Shown: piece by piece, positions 51,739 through 60,177 of the stretch
Layout of the letters: each line of letters starts with the position of its first letter
Position numbering within the stretch: the stretch's first letter is position 1
Assembly (NCBI RefSeq): GCF_026000375.1
Contig: NZ_AP026708.1
Span: forward strand, 3,012,001-3,076,000
DNA from: Pseudodesulfovibrio portus
GTDB taxonomy: Bacteria; Desulfobacterota; Desulfovibrionia; Desulfovibrionales; Desulfovibrionaceae
Length of the DNA: 64,000 nt
Direction of reading: 5' to 3'
Position numbers and translations under genes: made by a program
Notes under the pieces: model-generated
The model's database searches: none
Told to the model about the DNA's origin: nothing
Seen by the model: the letters and a program-made list of their open reading frames with translations, nothing else

Positions 51739-52188
51739 CTACTTGTCCATTTTGAAATCGACCTTGATCTTGAACAGCTTGCTCGCGGGCAGGTTCAGGA
51801 CCTTGATGCCCGTGGCTTCGGTGATGGAAGCCAGGATTGCCTCCACCGCGTCCATGTCCGGGGCGATCAGCGCAAACCAGACATTGAATTCGTTCTCGCG
51901 CAGATAGTTGTGCGTCACGCCGTCGTGTCCGTTCACTTCGGCCACGAATTCGTCCAGCTTGTCCTCGGGCACGCTGGCCGCGCACAGGGTTGACTGCCAG
52001 CCCAGCGACTGGGAGCTGAAGTTCGCCCCCATGCGCCGGATGAGCCCGGATTTCTTCATGTCCCGAACACGGCCCAGTACGTCCGTCTCGCTCAACCCTA
52101 CCTGCTTGCCCACTTCCTCGTAAGGACGGGAGGTCAGCGGGAAGTGGGACTGGATGATGTCGAGTATCTGCTTGTCGTATGCGTCCAT
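51739..52188 (-). CDS. ahbA: Siroheme decarboxylase subunit (AhbA/AhbB, Lrp-like fold)
   Basis: The 149-residue protein has an AsnC/Lrp-like N-terminal helix-turn-helix (YDKQILDIIQSHFPLTSRPY, LGRVRDMKKSGLIRRMGANF) and the family block GVTHNYLRENEFNVWFALI. AhbA and AhbB together decarboxylate siroheme to 12,18-didecarboxysiroheme. Only one of the pair is here; choosing AhbA over AhbB is a guess. The ribosome site GGAGG belongs to the adjacent hairpin repeat. Nearby ahbC, hemB and ahbD support the pathway. Confidence 0.82.
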   Translation of the reverse strand: MDAYDKQILDIIQSHFPLTSRPYEEVGKQVGLSETDVLGRVRDMKKSGLIRRMGANFSSQSLGWQSTLCAASVPEDKLDEFVAEVNGHDGVTHNYLRENEFNVWFALIAPDMDAVEAILASITEATGIKVLNLPASKLFKIKVDFKMDK

Positions 52189-52196
52189 GGATGATG

Positions 52197-52280
52197 CCTC
52201 CGGCGGCCAAGGGGGAACCCTTTGAGAAGGGTTTCCCCCTTGGATCCCCCTTCCTAAACTTTTTGTCGCGCCTTCGGCGG
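52197..52280 (-). repeat. Dispersed hairpin repeat, copy B (minus orientation)
   Basis: Read on the minus strand it is CAAAAAGTTTAGGAAGGGGG, a hairpin of AAGGGGGAAACCC type, and GGCCGCCGGAGG. This is the same order as copies A and D. Its final GGAGG lies eight bases before the ATG of the siroheme decarboxylase gene and serves as its ribosome site. Confidence 0.72.
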
Positions 52281-52351
52281 GGCCGTGTCAGCGCGGTGAA
52301 TACTCATCATTTATAAATATCTGGTCAAATCGGGCTTTTTCCCGTGACCCC

Positions 52352-52409
52352 CACCCTCCGCGAAGCGGCACAAAAAGCTTTGGAAAAGGATGGGGATGGG
52401 GGTCCGGAG
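52352..52409 (+). repeat. Dispersed hairpin repeat, partial copy C
   Basis: CGCGAAGCGGCACAAAAAGC and then GGAAAAGGATGGGGATGGGG and GTCCGGAGGCC match the left half of copies A and D. The central hairpin arm is missing. It abuts the ahbD stop codon. With copy B it forms a head-to-head pair in the ahbD-ahbA gap; 52281-52351 between them shows nothing else I can name. Confidence 0.6.
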
Positions 52410-52411
52410 GC

Positions 52412-53602
52412 CTATTTCTTGGGCCTCTTTTTCGGCGTATAGGAGCACAAAGGCTCTTCCTTGAGGTAATGGCCGTTCATGGTCTTGGCGCGGGCCCGGC
52501 AGCCGCCGCAGACCTTTTCGTATTCGCAGTAGCCGCACTTGCCGTCGTACACGTCCGGGTTGCGCAGGTTGAGGAACTCCGGTGACTGCTTCCAGATTTC
52601 CGGGAACGGGATCTCGCGGACGTTGCCGCAGTCGAGTTCCAGGTAGCCGCAGGGCTGGACCTGGCCCCGGTGGGAGATGAAGCAGAAACCGATGCCGCCC
52701 AGGCAGCCGCGGGAAACGGCGTCCAGGCCGAAGTTCTCGAAGTTGACCGGCGTGCCTTCTTCCTTGGCGCGCTGGCGCAGGATGCGATGGTAGTGGGGCG
52801 CACAGGTGGCCTTGAGTTGCATGGCCGTGGTCTTGCGGAAGTCGTAGAACCAGTTGAGCACGTCCTCGTACTCCTGGGCGGTGATGACCTCGGTGCCCAG
52901 TTCCACGGCCCGGCCCGTGGGCACGAGCAGGAAGATGTGCCAGGCGGACGCACCGATCTCTTCGCACAGGTTGAAGATGTCCTTGAACAGGTGGAGGTTG
53001 TTCTTGGTCACCGTGGTGTTGATCTGGAACTCGATGCCCACGTCCTTGAGATACCGGATGCCGCGCATGGAGGCGTCGAATGCGCCGACCTCGCCCCGGA
53101 ATTCGTCGTGCTGGGCGGCCTCGGGCGCGTCGATGGAGATGGAGCACCGCTCGATGCCCGCGTCCTTCATCTGCCGTGCGGTCTCGGGCGTGATGAGCGT
53201 GCCGTTGGGGGCCATGACGCAGCGCAGTCCCTTGGCCTTGGCGTAACTGATCAGCTCGTACACGTCGTGGCGCATCATGGGCTCGCCGCCGGTGAAGATG
53301 ATGATCGGGCTGCCCACGTCCGGGAAGGTGTCGATGAGCGCCTTGGCCTCTTCGGTGGACAGTTCGCCCTCGTAGGGTTCGGGGTGCGCCTCGGCCCGGC
53401 AGTGCTTGCAGGCCAGGTTGCAGGAACGGGTCACTTCCCAGGCGATGAGCCGGCAGATGGGGGTGACGCCGTCGTCGAGATATTTTTTGGGCGCATGCTC
53501 CGCGCCGGGGTGTGCCTTGCCGTGGGGATGGGTGCCGGGGTGTCCGCCGGGATGACCCTCGGGGGGACAGCCGCCGGGATGGCCTTTGGGATGTTCGCTC
53601 AT
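52412..53602 (-). CDS. ahbD: Heme synthase AhbD (Fe-coproporphyrin III decarboxylase, radical SAM)
   Basis: The 396-residue protein has the radical-SAM motif in RSCNLACKHCRAEA (near residue 61-71), FTGGEPMMRHDVYE, and C-terminal auxiliary-cluster cysteines (CGYCEYEKVCGGCRARAK, then EPLCSY) typical of AhbD. It converts iron-coproporphyrin III to heme b. Residues 1-37 form a His/Pro/Gly-rich leader with about eight His, resembling a metal-binding tail. It starts one base after hemB ends. Confidence 0.9.
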   Translation of the reverse strand: MSEHPKGHPGGCPPEGHPGGHPGTHPHGKAHPGAEHAPKKYLDDGVTPICRLIAWEVTRSCNLACKHCRAEAHPEPYEGELSTEEAKALIDTFPDVGSPIIIFTGGEPMMRHDVYELISYAKAKGLRCVMAPNGTLITPETARQMKDAGIERCSISIDAPEAAQHDEFRGEVGAFDASMRGIRYLKDVGIEFQINTTVTKNNLHLFKDIFNLCEEIGASAWHIFLLVPTGRAVELGTEVITAQEYEDVLNWFYDFRKTTAMQLKATCAPHYHRILRQRAKEEGTPVNFENFGLDAVSRGCLGGIGFCFISHRGQVQPCGYLELDCGNVREIPFPEIWKQSPEFLNLRNPDVYDGKCGYCEYEKVCGGCRARAKTMNGHYLKEEPLCSYTPKKRPKK

Positions 53603-53603
53603 G

Positions 53604-54584
53604 TTATTTCAATGCCTTGAGTACGTCTTCGGTGAAGTAAGTCAGGATCAGGTCGGCCCCGGCGCGCTTGAAGGCGACCAGGGATTCCATGATCACGCCC
53701 ATCTCGTCGATCCAGCCGTTTTGGGCGGCGGCCTTGATCATCGAGTATTCGCCGCTGACCTGGTAGACGGCCACGGGCGTGTCGAAGTTGTCGCGCACCT
53801 GCCGGACGATGTCGAGATAGGGCAGGCCGGGCTTGACCATCAGGATGTCCGCGCCTTCCTCCAGGTCGGCAACGGCTTCCCGCATGGCTTCGCGACCGTT
53901 GGGCGGGTCCATCTGGTAGGTCTTGCGGTCGCCGAACCGGGGCGCGGATTCCGCTGCCTCGCGAAACGGCCCGTAGAAGGCGGACGCGTACTTGACCGCG
54001 TAGGACATGATCGGGGTGTTGATGAACCCTTCTTCGTCCAGCGCCTCGCGGATGGCGGCCACGCGGCCGTCCATCATGTCGGACGGAGCGACCATGTCGG
54101 CCCCGGCCCTGGCCTGGGCCACGGCGGCCTTGGCCAGGAGATTCAGTGTCGGGTCGTTCTGCACGTAATCATTTTTCACCAGCCCGCAGTGGCCGTGGGA
54201 GGTGTATTCGCACAGGCAGGTGTCGGCGATGACGACCAACTCGGGCCAGCGGTCCTTCAGGAGCCGGATGGCCTTCTGGACGATGCCCGCGTCGTCGTAC
54301 GCGCCGGAGCCGACCTCGTCCTTTTCGGCGGGAATGCCGAACAGGATGCACGCCTTGAGGCCGTCGGCCACGGCTTCGCCGACTTTCCGCTCCAACTGTT
54401 TGAGGGACAGCTGGTACTGGCCGGGCATGGAGGAAATTTCTTTTTTGAATGACTCGTCGTCGGTCTCGACCACGAAGTAGGGCATGATCAGGTCATCGGC
54501 AGTGACCTTGTTTTCCCGGACCAACTCGCGCAGGGCCAGGGAGGTCCGCAAACGGCGTCCACGGTAGAATTCAGCAGGGATCAT
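53604..54584 (-). CDS. hemB: Delta-aminolevulinic acid dehydratase (porphobilinogen synthase)
   Basis: The 326-residue enzyme condenses two aminolevulinates. Schiff-base lysines are Lys198 (SYAVKYAS) and Lys251 (MVKPGLPY). The active-site zinc cysteines 123, 125 and 133 lie in [14 protein letters not shown], so it is the zinc-dependent class. It stands between ahbC and ahbD, giving a local supply of tetrapyrrole precursor for siroheme-derived heme. The ATG follows GGAGCGAAT. Confidence 0.96.
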   Translation of the reverse strand: MIPAEFYRGRRLRTSLALRELVRENKVTADDLIMPYFVVETDDESFKKEISSMPGQYQLSLKQLERKVGEAVADGLKACILFGIPAEKDEVGSGAYDDAGIVQKAIRLLKDRWPELVVIADTCLCEYTSHGHCGLVKNDYVQNDPTLNLLAKAAVAQARAGADMVAPSDMMDGRVAAIREALDEEGFINTPIMSYAVKYASAFYGPFREAAESAPRFGDRKTYQMDPPNGREAMREAVADLEEGADILMVKPGLPYLDIVRQVRDNFDTPVAVYQVSGEYSMIKAAAQNGWIDEMGVIMESLVAFKRAGADLILTYFTEDVLKALK

Positions 54585-54677
54585 ATTCGCTCCGGATCAG
54601 GTTTATGCAGTTTGAAACCATCTATACCCGATTTCGCCTGCCCCGCAAAGATGTGCAACTTGTGGAGAACGCACGCC

Positions 54678-54758
54678 TTCGAGCGAAGCGAGCGACAAAA
54701 AGTTCTGGAAGGGGGTCCGGGGGAAACCTCTTTCAAGAGGTTCCCCCCGGCCGTCGGA
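54678..54758 (+). repeat. Dispersed hairpin repeat, copy D
   Basis: CGAGCGAAGCGAGCGACAAAAAG is followed by GGAAGGGGGTCCGG, an inverted repeat of CCGGGGGAAACCTCTT with AAGAGGTTCCCCCCGG, and CCGTCGGAG. It lies against the ahbC stop in the ahbC-hemB gap. It is the clearest plus-oriented copy. Confidence 0.72.
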
Positions 54759-54765
54759 GACATTC

Positions 54766-55959
54766 TTACAGCTTTTCGCCGGTGATCTCTTCGTCAGTGA
54801 GGTAGCAGGCGGGGTCCTGCGCCCAGAAGTCGTCGTAGTAGGCTTCGGCCCGGGCGCGGAAGTTGCCGCCGCAGATGTTCAGGAAGCGGCAGGTGGCGCA
54901 GCGGCCGCCCACGTGCGGACGCTTGTCCTTGAGCTTGTGCAGCAGGTCGATGCTCTCGTCGGTCCAGATTTCGGAGAACGGGCGTTCCAGCACGTTGCCG
55001 AAAGTGTGGTGGCGCATGAACTGGTCCGCGTGCACCTTGCCGTCCCAGGAGATGCAGCCGATGCCGCGGCCCGAGGAGTTGCCCTCGTTCATCTTGAGCA
55101 GTTCGAGCACTTCCTTGGCCCGTTCGGGATCTTCCTTGAGCAGGCGGTAGTAGACGTAGGGGCCGTCGGCGTGGTTGTCCACGGTCAGGACTTCCTTGGG
55201 CAGCCCCTTGTCGAAGAGGGCGCGGGTCTTGTCCATGATCAGGTCGACCACTTCGCGGGTTTCCTGGTGGTCCAGGTCTTCCTTGATCAGCTCGGAGCCG
55301 CGTCCGGAGTAGACCAGGTGGTAGAAACAGATGCGGGGAACTTCCATGTCTTCAATGAGATTGAAGAGATGGGGAATCTCCGGGGCGTTGCGCTTGTTGA
55401 TGGTGAAGCGGAGGCCGACCTTGAGGCCTTCGGCCAGACAGTTCTCCACGCCTTTGAGGGCCTGCTTGTAAGCGCCCTTCACGCCGCGAAAATCGTCGTG
55501 CACTTCTTCGGAACCGTCGATGGAGATGCCCACGTAGGACAGGCCGACTTCCTTGAGCTCCTTGGCCTTGCGTTTGGTGATGAGCGTGCCGTTGGTGGAG
55601 ATGACCGCGCGCATGCCCTTGCTGGTGGCGTACTTGGCCAGGTCCACGAGGTCTTCGCGCACCAGGGGTTCGCCGCCGGAGAAGAGCATGACCGGTGCGC
55701 CGAACTGGGCCAGGTCGTCGATCATTTCCATCGCTTTTTCGGTGGAGATGGGGTCCTTGTGATCACTGGGATCGACGGCGTGGGCGTAACAGTGGACACA
55801 TTTGAGGTTGCACCGCTGGGTCATGTTCCAGACCACGACGGGTTTCTTGTCCTTGGAAAACTGCAGCAGGTGGGAGGGCAATTGCCCGGATTCACGACCG
55901 TATCGCAGGGCGTCGGACGTCTCGACTGCGCCGCAGTAGAGTTTTGAAATACCTATCAT
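54766..55959 (-). CDS. ahbC: 12,18-didecarboxysiroheme deacetylase AhbC (radical SAM)
   Basis: The 397-residue protein begins MIGISKLYCGAVETSDALRY, the AhbC hallmark. It has the radical-SAM motif in TQRCNLKCVHCYAHA, then FSGGEPLVREDL, and C-terminal cysteines CATCRFLNICGGNFRARAE. AhbC removes acetate side chains from didecarboxysiroheme to give iron-coproporphyrin III for AhbD. It leads the heme cluster on this strand, separated from hemB by repeat D. AGAGGTATATTTAA precedes the ATG. Confidence 0.92.
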   Translation of the reverse strand: MIGISKLYCGAVETSDALRYGRESGQLPSHLLQFSKDKKPVVVWNMTQRCNLKCVHCYAHAVDPSDHKDPISTEKAMEMIDDLAQFGAPVMLFSGGEPLVREDLVDLAKYATSKGMRAVISTNGTLITKRKAKELKEVGLSYVGISIDGSEEVHDDFRGVKGAYKQALKGVENCLAEGLKVGLRFTINKRNAPEIPHLFNLIEDMEVPRICFYHLVYSGRGSELIKEDLDHQETREVVDLIMDKTRALFDKGLPKEVLTVDNHADGPYVYYRLLKEDPERAKEVLELLKMNEGNSSGRGIGCISWDGKVHADQFMRHHTFGNVLERPFSEIWTDESIDLLHKLKDKRPHVGGRCATCRFLNICGGNFRARAEAYYDDFWAQDPACYLTDEEITGEKL

Positions 55960-56025
55960 TTAAATATACCTCTCGGGTGAAGTGAAGGTCTCAGGTATCA
56001 CACAAAGCGCGTGCTGAAAAGGACG

Positions 56026-56049
56026 AAAAAAGGGCCTGGAAAGGCCCCC
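56026..56049 (-). terminator. Terminator behind the OmpA-type lipoprotein gene
   Basis: On the minus strand GGGCCT pairs with AGGCCC around TTCC, followed by TTTTTTCGTCC. It separates this gene from the downstream ahbC promoter region. Confidence 0.8.
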
Positions 56050-56112
56050 CGTTGCGTTCCCGACGCAAAAGATAAGAATTGTTCGCAAAATGTCAAGAAG
56101 TCATCTCGGAGG

Positions 56113-57225
56113 CTATTGCACGAGCCGGACTTCCACCCGCCGGTTTTGCTGCTGTTCGGCATCGGTCATCCCCTGGTTCAGGGGCCGGGATTTGCCGTAG
56201 CCGATGGTGTCCATGGTGGCCGGGTCGATCTTCCATCGATCCGCGAGATACTGCTTCACGGCCTCGGCCCGCTTCTTGGAGAGGACGAGGTTGTATTCGG
56301 CGCTCCCCTTGGCGTCGGTGTGGCCGCCGATGAGAATGCGTTTGCCCTTGAGCTCCGGCGACTGCATGGCCGTGCCCAGCTCGTCGAGCAGGGAATAGGA
56401 ATCCTGCCTGATGGTGGACTTGTCGAAGTCGAAGTTCACGTCGAGGTTCACGCCCCGGACAACGGGGCGGACGTCAGGGTTTGCGTTGCCGCTCTCCTCG
56501 GGCGTCAATTCCTGTTCGCCCATGATGCTTTTGCCGTCGGCCGGGAGCGGCGCGAGACCGGCCTTCACGCCGTCGGCGTCCCGGGCAAAGCCGTACCGGA
56601 CGTCCGGGTCGGGCAGCCAGGCCTTGAGGGGGATGGCCATGTCCTTGGCGATGGCCCGGATCACGTCGTTGACCGGGCTCAGGCTCATGCGGGTTTTCTG
56701 CTGGAAGTAGATGAAATCCTTGGGCGCCTTTTCCTCCATGCGCGCCGACTGCATCATGGTCCAGAGCAGGGTGCCGCTGTTGACGGCGTAGATGTCCACC
56801 TGGAGGGTGATGGCGGTGTCGTCCACGGTGTGCCCGACGTAGAAGTAGGGGACCTTGCCCATGACCAGCAGGTCGGCGCCCTTTTCACGTGCCTCGGCCA
56901 GGGAGGAGCGCAGGCCCTGATAGCGGATGCCGGGGGCGAATTCCTGGACAGGAAAGATCCGTTCCTCGGTCCAGGCATTGTGGAATATCTGGGCAAAGGA
57001 GTCGGCCAGGGCTGCGTGGTCCGGGGTCCGCTGCTGGATGACGAACGGCTGGACAAAGGCGGTCAGGGGGCTGAATTGCTTGCCCCTCGGATGGACGGAA
57101 ACCTGGAGCGGCGATTTCCTGACGGGAGCATCACGGTAGATGGTCGGCTGATCCGTGATGGACGGGTCGATCTGCGCGCACGCGGACATTGTCAGCAACA
57201 GTACGAAAAGTAAGGCTTTTTTCAT
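56113..57225 (-). CDS. OmpA-type peptidoglycan-binding lipoprotein
   Basis: The 370-residue protein has a lipoprotein signal peptide (MKKALLFVLLLTMSACAQ; Cys after MSA). An N-terminal domain of about 200 residues of unknown family includes EKGADLLVMGKVPYFYVG. The C-terminal OmpA domain (about 250-365) has FDFDKSTIRQDS, IGGHTDAKGSAEYN and NRRVEVRL. It probably anchors the outer membrane to peptidoglycan. The ATG at 57225 is chosen over an in-frame GTG at 57234. Confidence 0.88.
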   Translation of the reverse strand: MKKALLFVLLLTMSACAQIDPSITDQPTIYRDAPVRKSPLQVSVHPRGKQFSPLTAFVQPFVIQQRTPDHAALADSFAQIFHNAWTEERIFPVQEFAPGIRYQGLRSSLAEAREKGADLLVMGKVPYFYVGHTVDDTAITLQVDIYAVNSGTLLWTMMQSARMEEKAPKDFIYFQQKTRMSLSPVNDVIRAIAKDMAIPLKAWLPDPDVRYGFARDADGVKAGLAPLPADGKSIMGEQELTPEESGNANPDVRPVVRGVNLDVNFDFDKSTIRQDSYSLLDELGTAMQSPELKGKRILIGGHTDAKGSAEYNLVLSKKRAEAVKQYLADRWKIDPATMDTIGYGKSRPLNQGMTDAEQQQNRRVEVRLVQ

Positions 57226-57328
57226 GACATACACCAGTTATTGGTTGCAACCGTTCCGGGTTGGGCGCCAAGAGGCCGACGCGCCGGATTTCACTGGTGG
57301 GATGAGAGCAAAGAGTATGCCGGAATCG

Positions 57329-57664
57329 TTACTGGAGGGTCTGGGTGGGGGAGGGCGCGGACTCGATGGATTCGAGCAACTGGTCGCGGGATTCCTTGAG
57401 CCCCTGCCTGAGGAGCAGCCGCTTGCCCGTGGACAGGCGGCGGAATTCCGGCCTGTCGGCCAGTTCGGCCAGCCGCTCCATTTCCACCAGGATGTTGCGC
57501 ACGAGTTTCTGGATGTCCCGTTCCCTGGGGTTCAGCTGGACGGCGAGCACGGCCAGGTCCCTGATTTCGCGGGCGGCCTTCTTGAACTCGTACGGGTCCA
57601 CCTGCTTGGCCAGCTTGCGTTGGGCCTTGAAGGTCTCGATTTTGTCTTTGAACCAGCCGAACAT
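57329..57664 (-). CDS. Short helical protein, function unknown
   Basis: The 111-residue protein (MFGWFKDKIETFKAQRKLAK onward) is charged and predicted almost wholly helical, without cysteines, signal or membrane segments. It starts 10 bases after the zinc-ribbon/Yip1 gene with AGGAGAGAACGG as ribosome site, so it is the second gene of that pair. I do not recognise a family. The 94-base gap to the OmpA-type gene shows nothing notable. Confidence 0.75.
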   Translation of the reverse strand: MFGWFKDKIETFKAQRKLAKQVDPYEFKKAAREIRDLAVLAVQLNPRERDIQKLVRNILVEMERLAELADRPEFRRLSTGKRLLLRQGLKESRDQLLESIESAPSPTQTLQ

Positions 57665-57674
57665 CCGTTCTCTC

Positions 57675-58892
57675 CTAAACCGTGGGCATCTGCCCCTGTA
57701 TCATCAGCAGAGCGAGAATCATGCCGACGAGCAGGGGCATGAGCAGGACGGGAATGGTCTTCAGGTAGGAGGTCTTGTGAATATGTTTGAAGCCGATGGC
57801 CGTGAGCACCAGGCTCCACGCGGCGTAGAGGAGCATCCACCCGGCCATGATCTCCATGGTGGGCATGGGAATGATGCCGGTGATCATGGGGGCGTATGCA
57901 TAGGCCAGGGCGCGGAACGAGCCTTCGAATCCACGGTCGCCGGCTTTGAGCATGGACAGGATGACGTGGTAGAATCCGGTGAAGAGGTACAGGGTGATGG
58001 CCGCGAACGCCGGGGTGAGCAGCAGCTCGAACATGCCGTTGGTCACGTTGTAGTCCACGGGGGTCACGCCGCCCGCCGTGACTTCCATGCCGGGGGTCAG
58101 CCCGGCCATGCCCCAGGCGAACTGGGCAACGGTCTGGATCAGGGCCATGAGGATGGCAAAGGTCAGGGGCTTGGACACGCCGTTGCCCACGGGCATGACC
58201 GAGAAGAAGAGCCTGGGGGAGAAAAGGACCAGTTTGACGGTCAGGAACAGGCCGCTGAAAAACCCGTAGCGGTCAAGCTGCTCGAAGGGCGGCGGCACCT
58301 GAACGGTGTGGCCTTCCTCCTCCATGGCTTCGTCCTCCTCATCCTGGAAATCCATGGGGTCCGGGAAATCCGAGTTGAATTCGCCGGTCCAGCCGGAAAC
58401 GGGCTCGTTGTCCCGGCTCTGGTCCTCGGGCTGGCCGTACTTCGCTCCGATGACGGGCGGTTTCCTTTCAACCTCGGGCCGGGGGGTTGCATCGTCTTCC
58501 GGCTTGGCCTCCGGGGGCGTCATGGTGTGCAGCCGGTCCCACAGGCCGCCGTCATCGTCTGCCGCAGGGCCGGGGATGCCGGGGAACGTGGGTTCTTCGG
58601 CTTCGGGCTCGGGTTTCGGAGCGGTTTCGGGCCGGGCCGGGACCTTCTGGACGAACGGCTTCAGTACGGGTTCCTGCTCGGGAGTCGGTTCGGGCTTGGC
58701 CTCGGCAACCGGTTCCGGCTTGGATTCCTGCTTGGGCGCAACTGGTTCCTCGATGAGAAAATCCTGTTCAGGCAGTTCGCGGAATTTGAATTTCGTCTGG
58801 CATTTCGGGCAAGTGGCAACCTGAGAGCGAGCGGGAATCTTGCTCTCATCTACCTCGCGGGCGAATTTGCACTCGGGACATACTATCTGCAT
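57675..58892 (-). CDS. Zinc-ribbon and Yip1-domain membrane protein
   Basis: The 405-residue protein opens with an MJ0042-type zinc ribbon (VCPECKFAREVDESKIP, then ATCPKCQTKFKF; two C-X2-C pairs). A Pro/Glu/Lys-rich linker (about 40-200) leads to a Yip1-like domain with five hydrophobic segments (about 215-400). Such fusions are frequent in Desulfovibrio and Myxococcota; no function is established. GGAACGGCA precedes the ATG. Confidence 0.82.
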   Translation of the reverse strand: MQIVCPECKFAREVDESKIPARSQVATCPKCQTKFKFRELPEQDFLIEEPVAPKQESKPEPVAEAKPEPTPEQEPVLKPFVQKVPARPETAPKPEPEAEEPTFPGIPGPAADDDGGLWDRLHTMTPPEAKPEDDATPRPEVERKPPVIGAKYGQPEDQSRDNEPVSGWTGEFNSDFPDPMDFQDEEDEAMEEEGHTVQVPPPFEQLDRYGFFSGLFLTVKLVLFSPRLFFSVMPVGNGVSKPLTFAILMALIQTVAQFAWGMAGLTPGMEVTAGGVTPVDYNVTNGMFELLLTPAFAAITLYLFTGFYHVILSMLKAGDRGFEGSFRALAYAYAPMITGIIPMPTMEIMAGWMLLYAAWSLVLTAIGFKHIHKTSYLKTIPVLLMPLLVGMILALLMIQGQMPTV

Positions 58893-58977
58893 TGCCGTTC
58901 CTTGAAAGACATTTATGTACGACGTTGAGTGGTCGTATCCATTTTGTACGGCAGAATCAAGTGGTCTGCAACGGAGG

Positions 58978-60177
58978 TCAAGCCGGGTTCTCCTCCAGCA
59001 GCAGCATTTGCAGCGCTCCCATGATGAAGGACGCCTCGGGCAGCAGGGAGCGGCCCACTGTGGGGTAGTCCTCGTTGAGCACGTGGCTCAGGCCGCCGGC
59101 CTCGTCGAACCGTTTCAGCTTGGCGGCCAGTTCCTCCGGGGTCTTGCGCAACCGGCTGTAGTGCAGGATGGGCGCGTCCAGGGCCAGGGCCGTGCGCCCT
59201 TCGACGCCGGTCAGCCGTTCGTGCACGGGCCGGGTGAAGCGCACTGATTCGCGGTTGCGGAACAGCCGGAGCTGGAGGTCGGGCCACAAGCCGTAGCCCG
59301 CTTTGACGCGGTTTTCGTCCGGGTAGAGGGTCATGCGCGGGAACCAGCACGCCTCCAGCCGCTTCACGAGCATGCAGGCCGTGAACAGTCCCCAGACGTC
59401 CTCGCTGAACATTTCATCGCCGTCGAGATACAGCACCCATTGGCCTGCGCATTCGTCGAGCATGCGGTTGCGCTGGGTGGCGAAGTCGGTGAGCGGCTGG
59501 GCGAAATGGCGGACCGGCGCGGCGCAGGCGATGTCCAGCTCCGGCACGGCGTCCGCGTCCCAGATGACCACCACCTCGCGTATCCAGTCCGGGAACTGGC
59601 TGAAGAAGAGGTCGAGGTCCGGCTCGTCCGGGCTGAGAATGGCCCCCACGGACAGGTCCGGGGCCTGGACGCCCACATGGCTCAGGTACGAGCTGTTGAT
59701 GGCCTGGTGCGGCGCGGCGTTCATGAACAGCCGCTGCAGGGATTGATACTGCTTGCGCTTGTCCTCGGGTGCGGACGGGTTCAGGGCCAGGGTGGCGCTG
59801 TCCGGCGTGATTCCGGCCAGGGCCAGGAGGTAGAGCTGCGCCCAGAGGGACAAGTCGCCGATGACGCACGCCCCGCCGTCTTCGTCCCCCCAGCCCGGGT
59901 GGTCGGCCAGGAAGGCGCGGGCAACGGCCGTGTCGGTCTCGCATACCACGAGCGGGGTGCATTCGGGCAGGGCTTCGCGCAGGGCCAGGGCATGTTCACC
60001 GCCTTCCAGCCCGAACAGGACCACGGCCTCGGCCCGGCTCTTTTCCGCGATAACGCGGGTGCGCTCGACAAAGGCGGGGATGTCGCCGGAAGGCTGCGCG
60101 GGAGCCGTCCCGGCGTCGTCCGCAAAGGCGAAGTCGAGGACGGCTTTGGTGTAGTTGGTGATCAGTCGGGTATTCAT
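58978..60177 (-). CDS. Glycosyltransferase, family 2 type
   Basis: The 399-residue protein has an N-terminal part of about 180 residues of unclear fold and a C-terminal family-2-like transferase (about 185-330). The acidic metal-binding motif is LYLDGDEMF, and HFAQPLTDFATQRN precedes it. GT2 enzymes of the tetratricopeptide/SunS type share this core. It overlaps the upstream GT4 gene by one base (TGATG). Together they lie directly downstream of fliS. Confidence 0.8.
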   Translation of the reverse strand: MNTRLITNYTKAVLDFAFADDAGTAPAQPSGDIPAFVERTRVIAEKSRAEAVVLFGLEGGEHALALREALPECTPLVVCETDTAVARAFLADHPGWGDEDGGACVIGDLSLWAQLYLLALAGITPDSATLALNPSAPEDKRKQYQSLQRLFMNAAPHQAINSSYLSHVGVQAPDLSVGAILSPDEPDLDLFFSQFPDWIREVVVIWDADAVPELDIACAAPVRHFAQPLTDFATQRNRMLDECAGQWVLYLDGDEMFSEDVWGLFTACMLVKRLEACWFPRMTLYPDENRVKAGYGLWPDLQLRLFRNRESVRFTRPVHERLTGVEGRTALALDAPILHYSRLRKTPEELAAKLKRFDEAGGLSHVLNEDYPTVGRSLLPEASFIMGALQMLLLEENPA

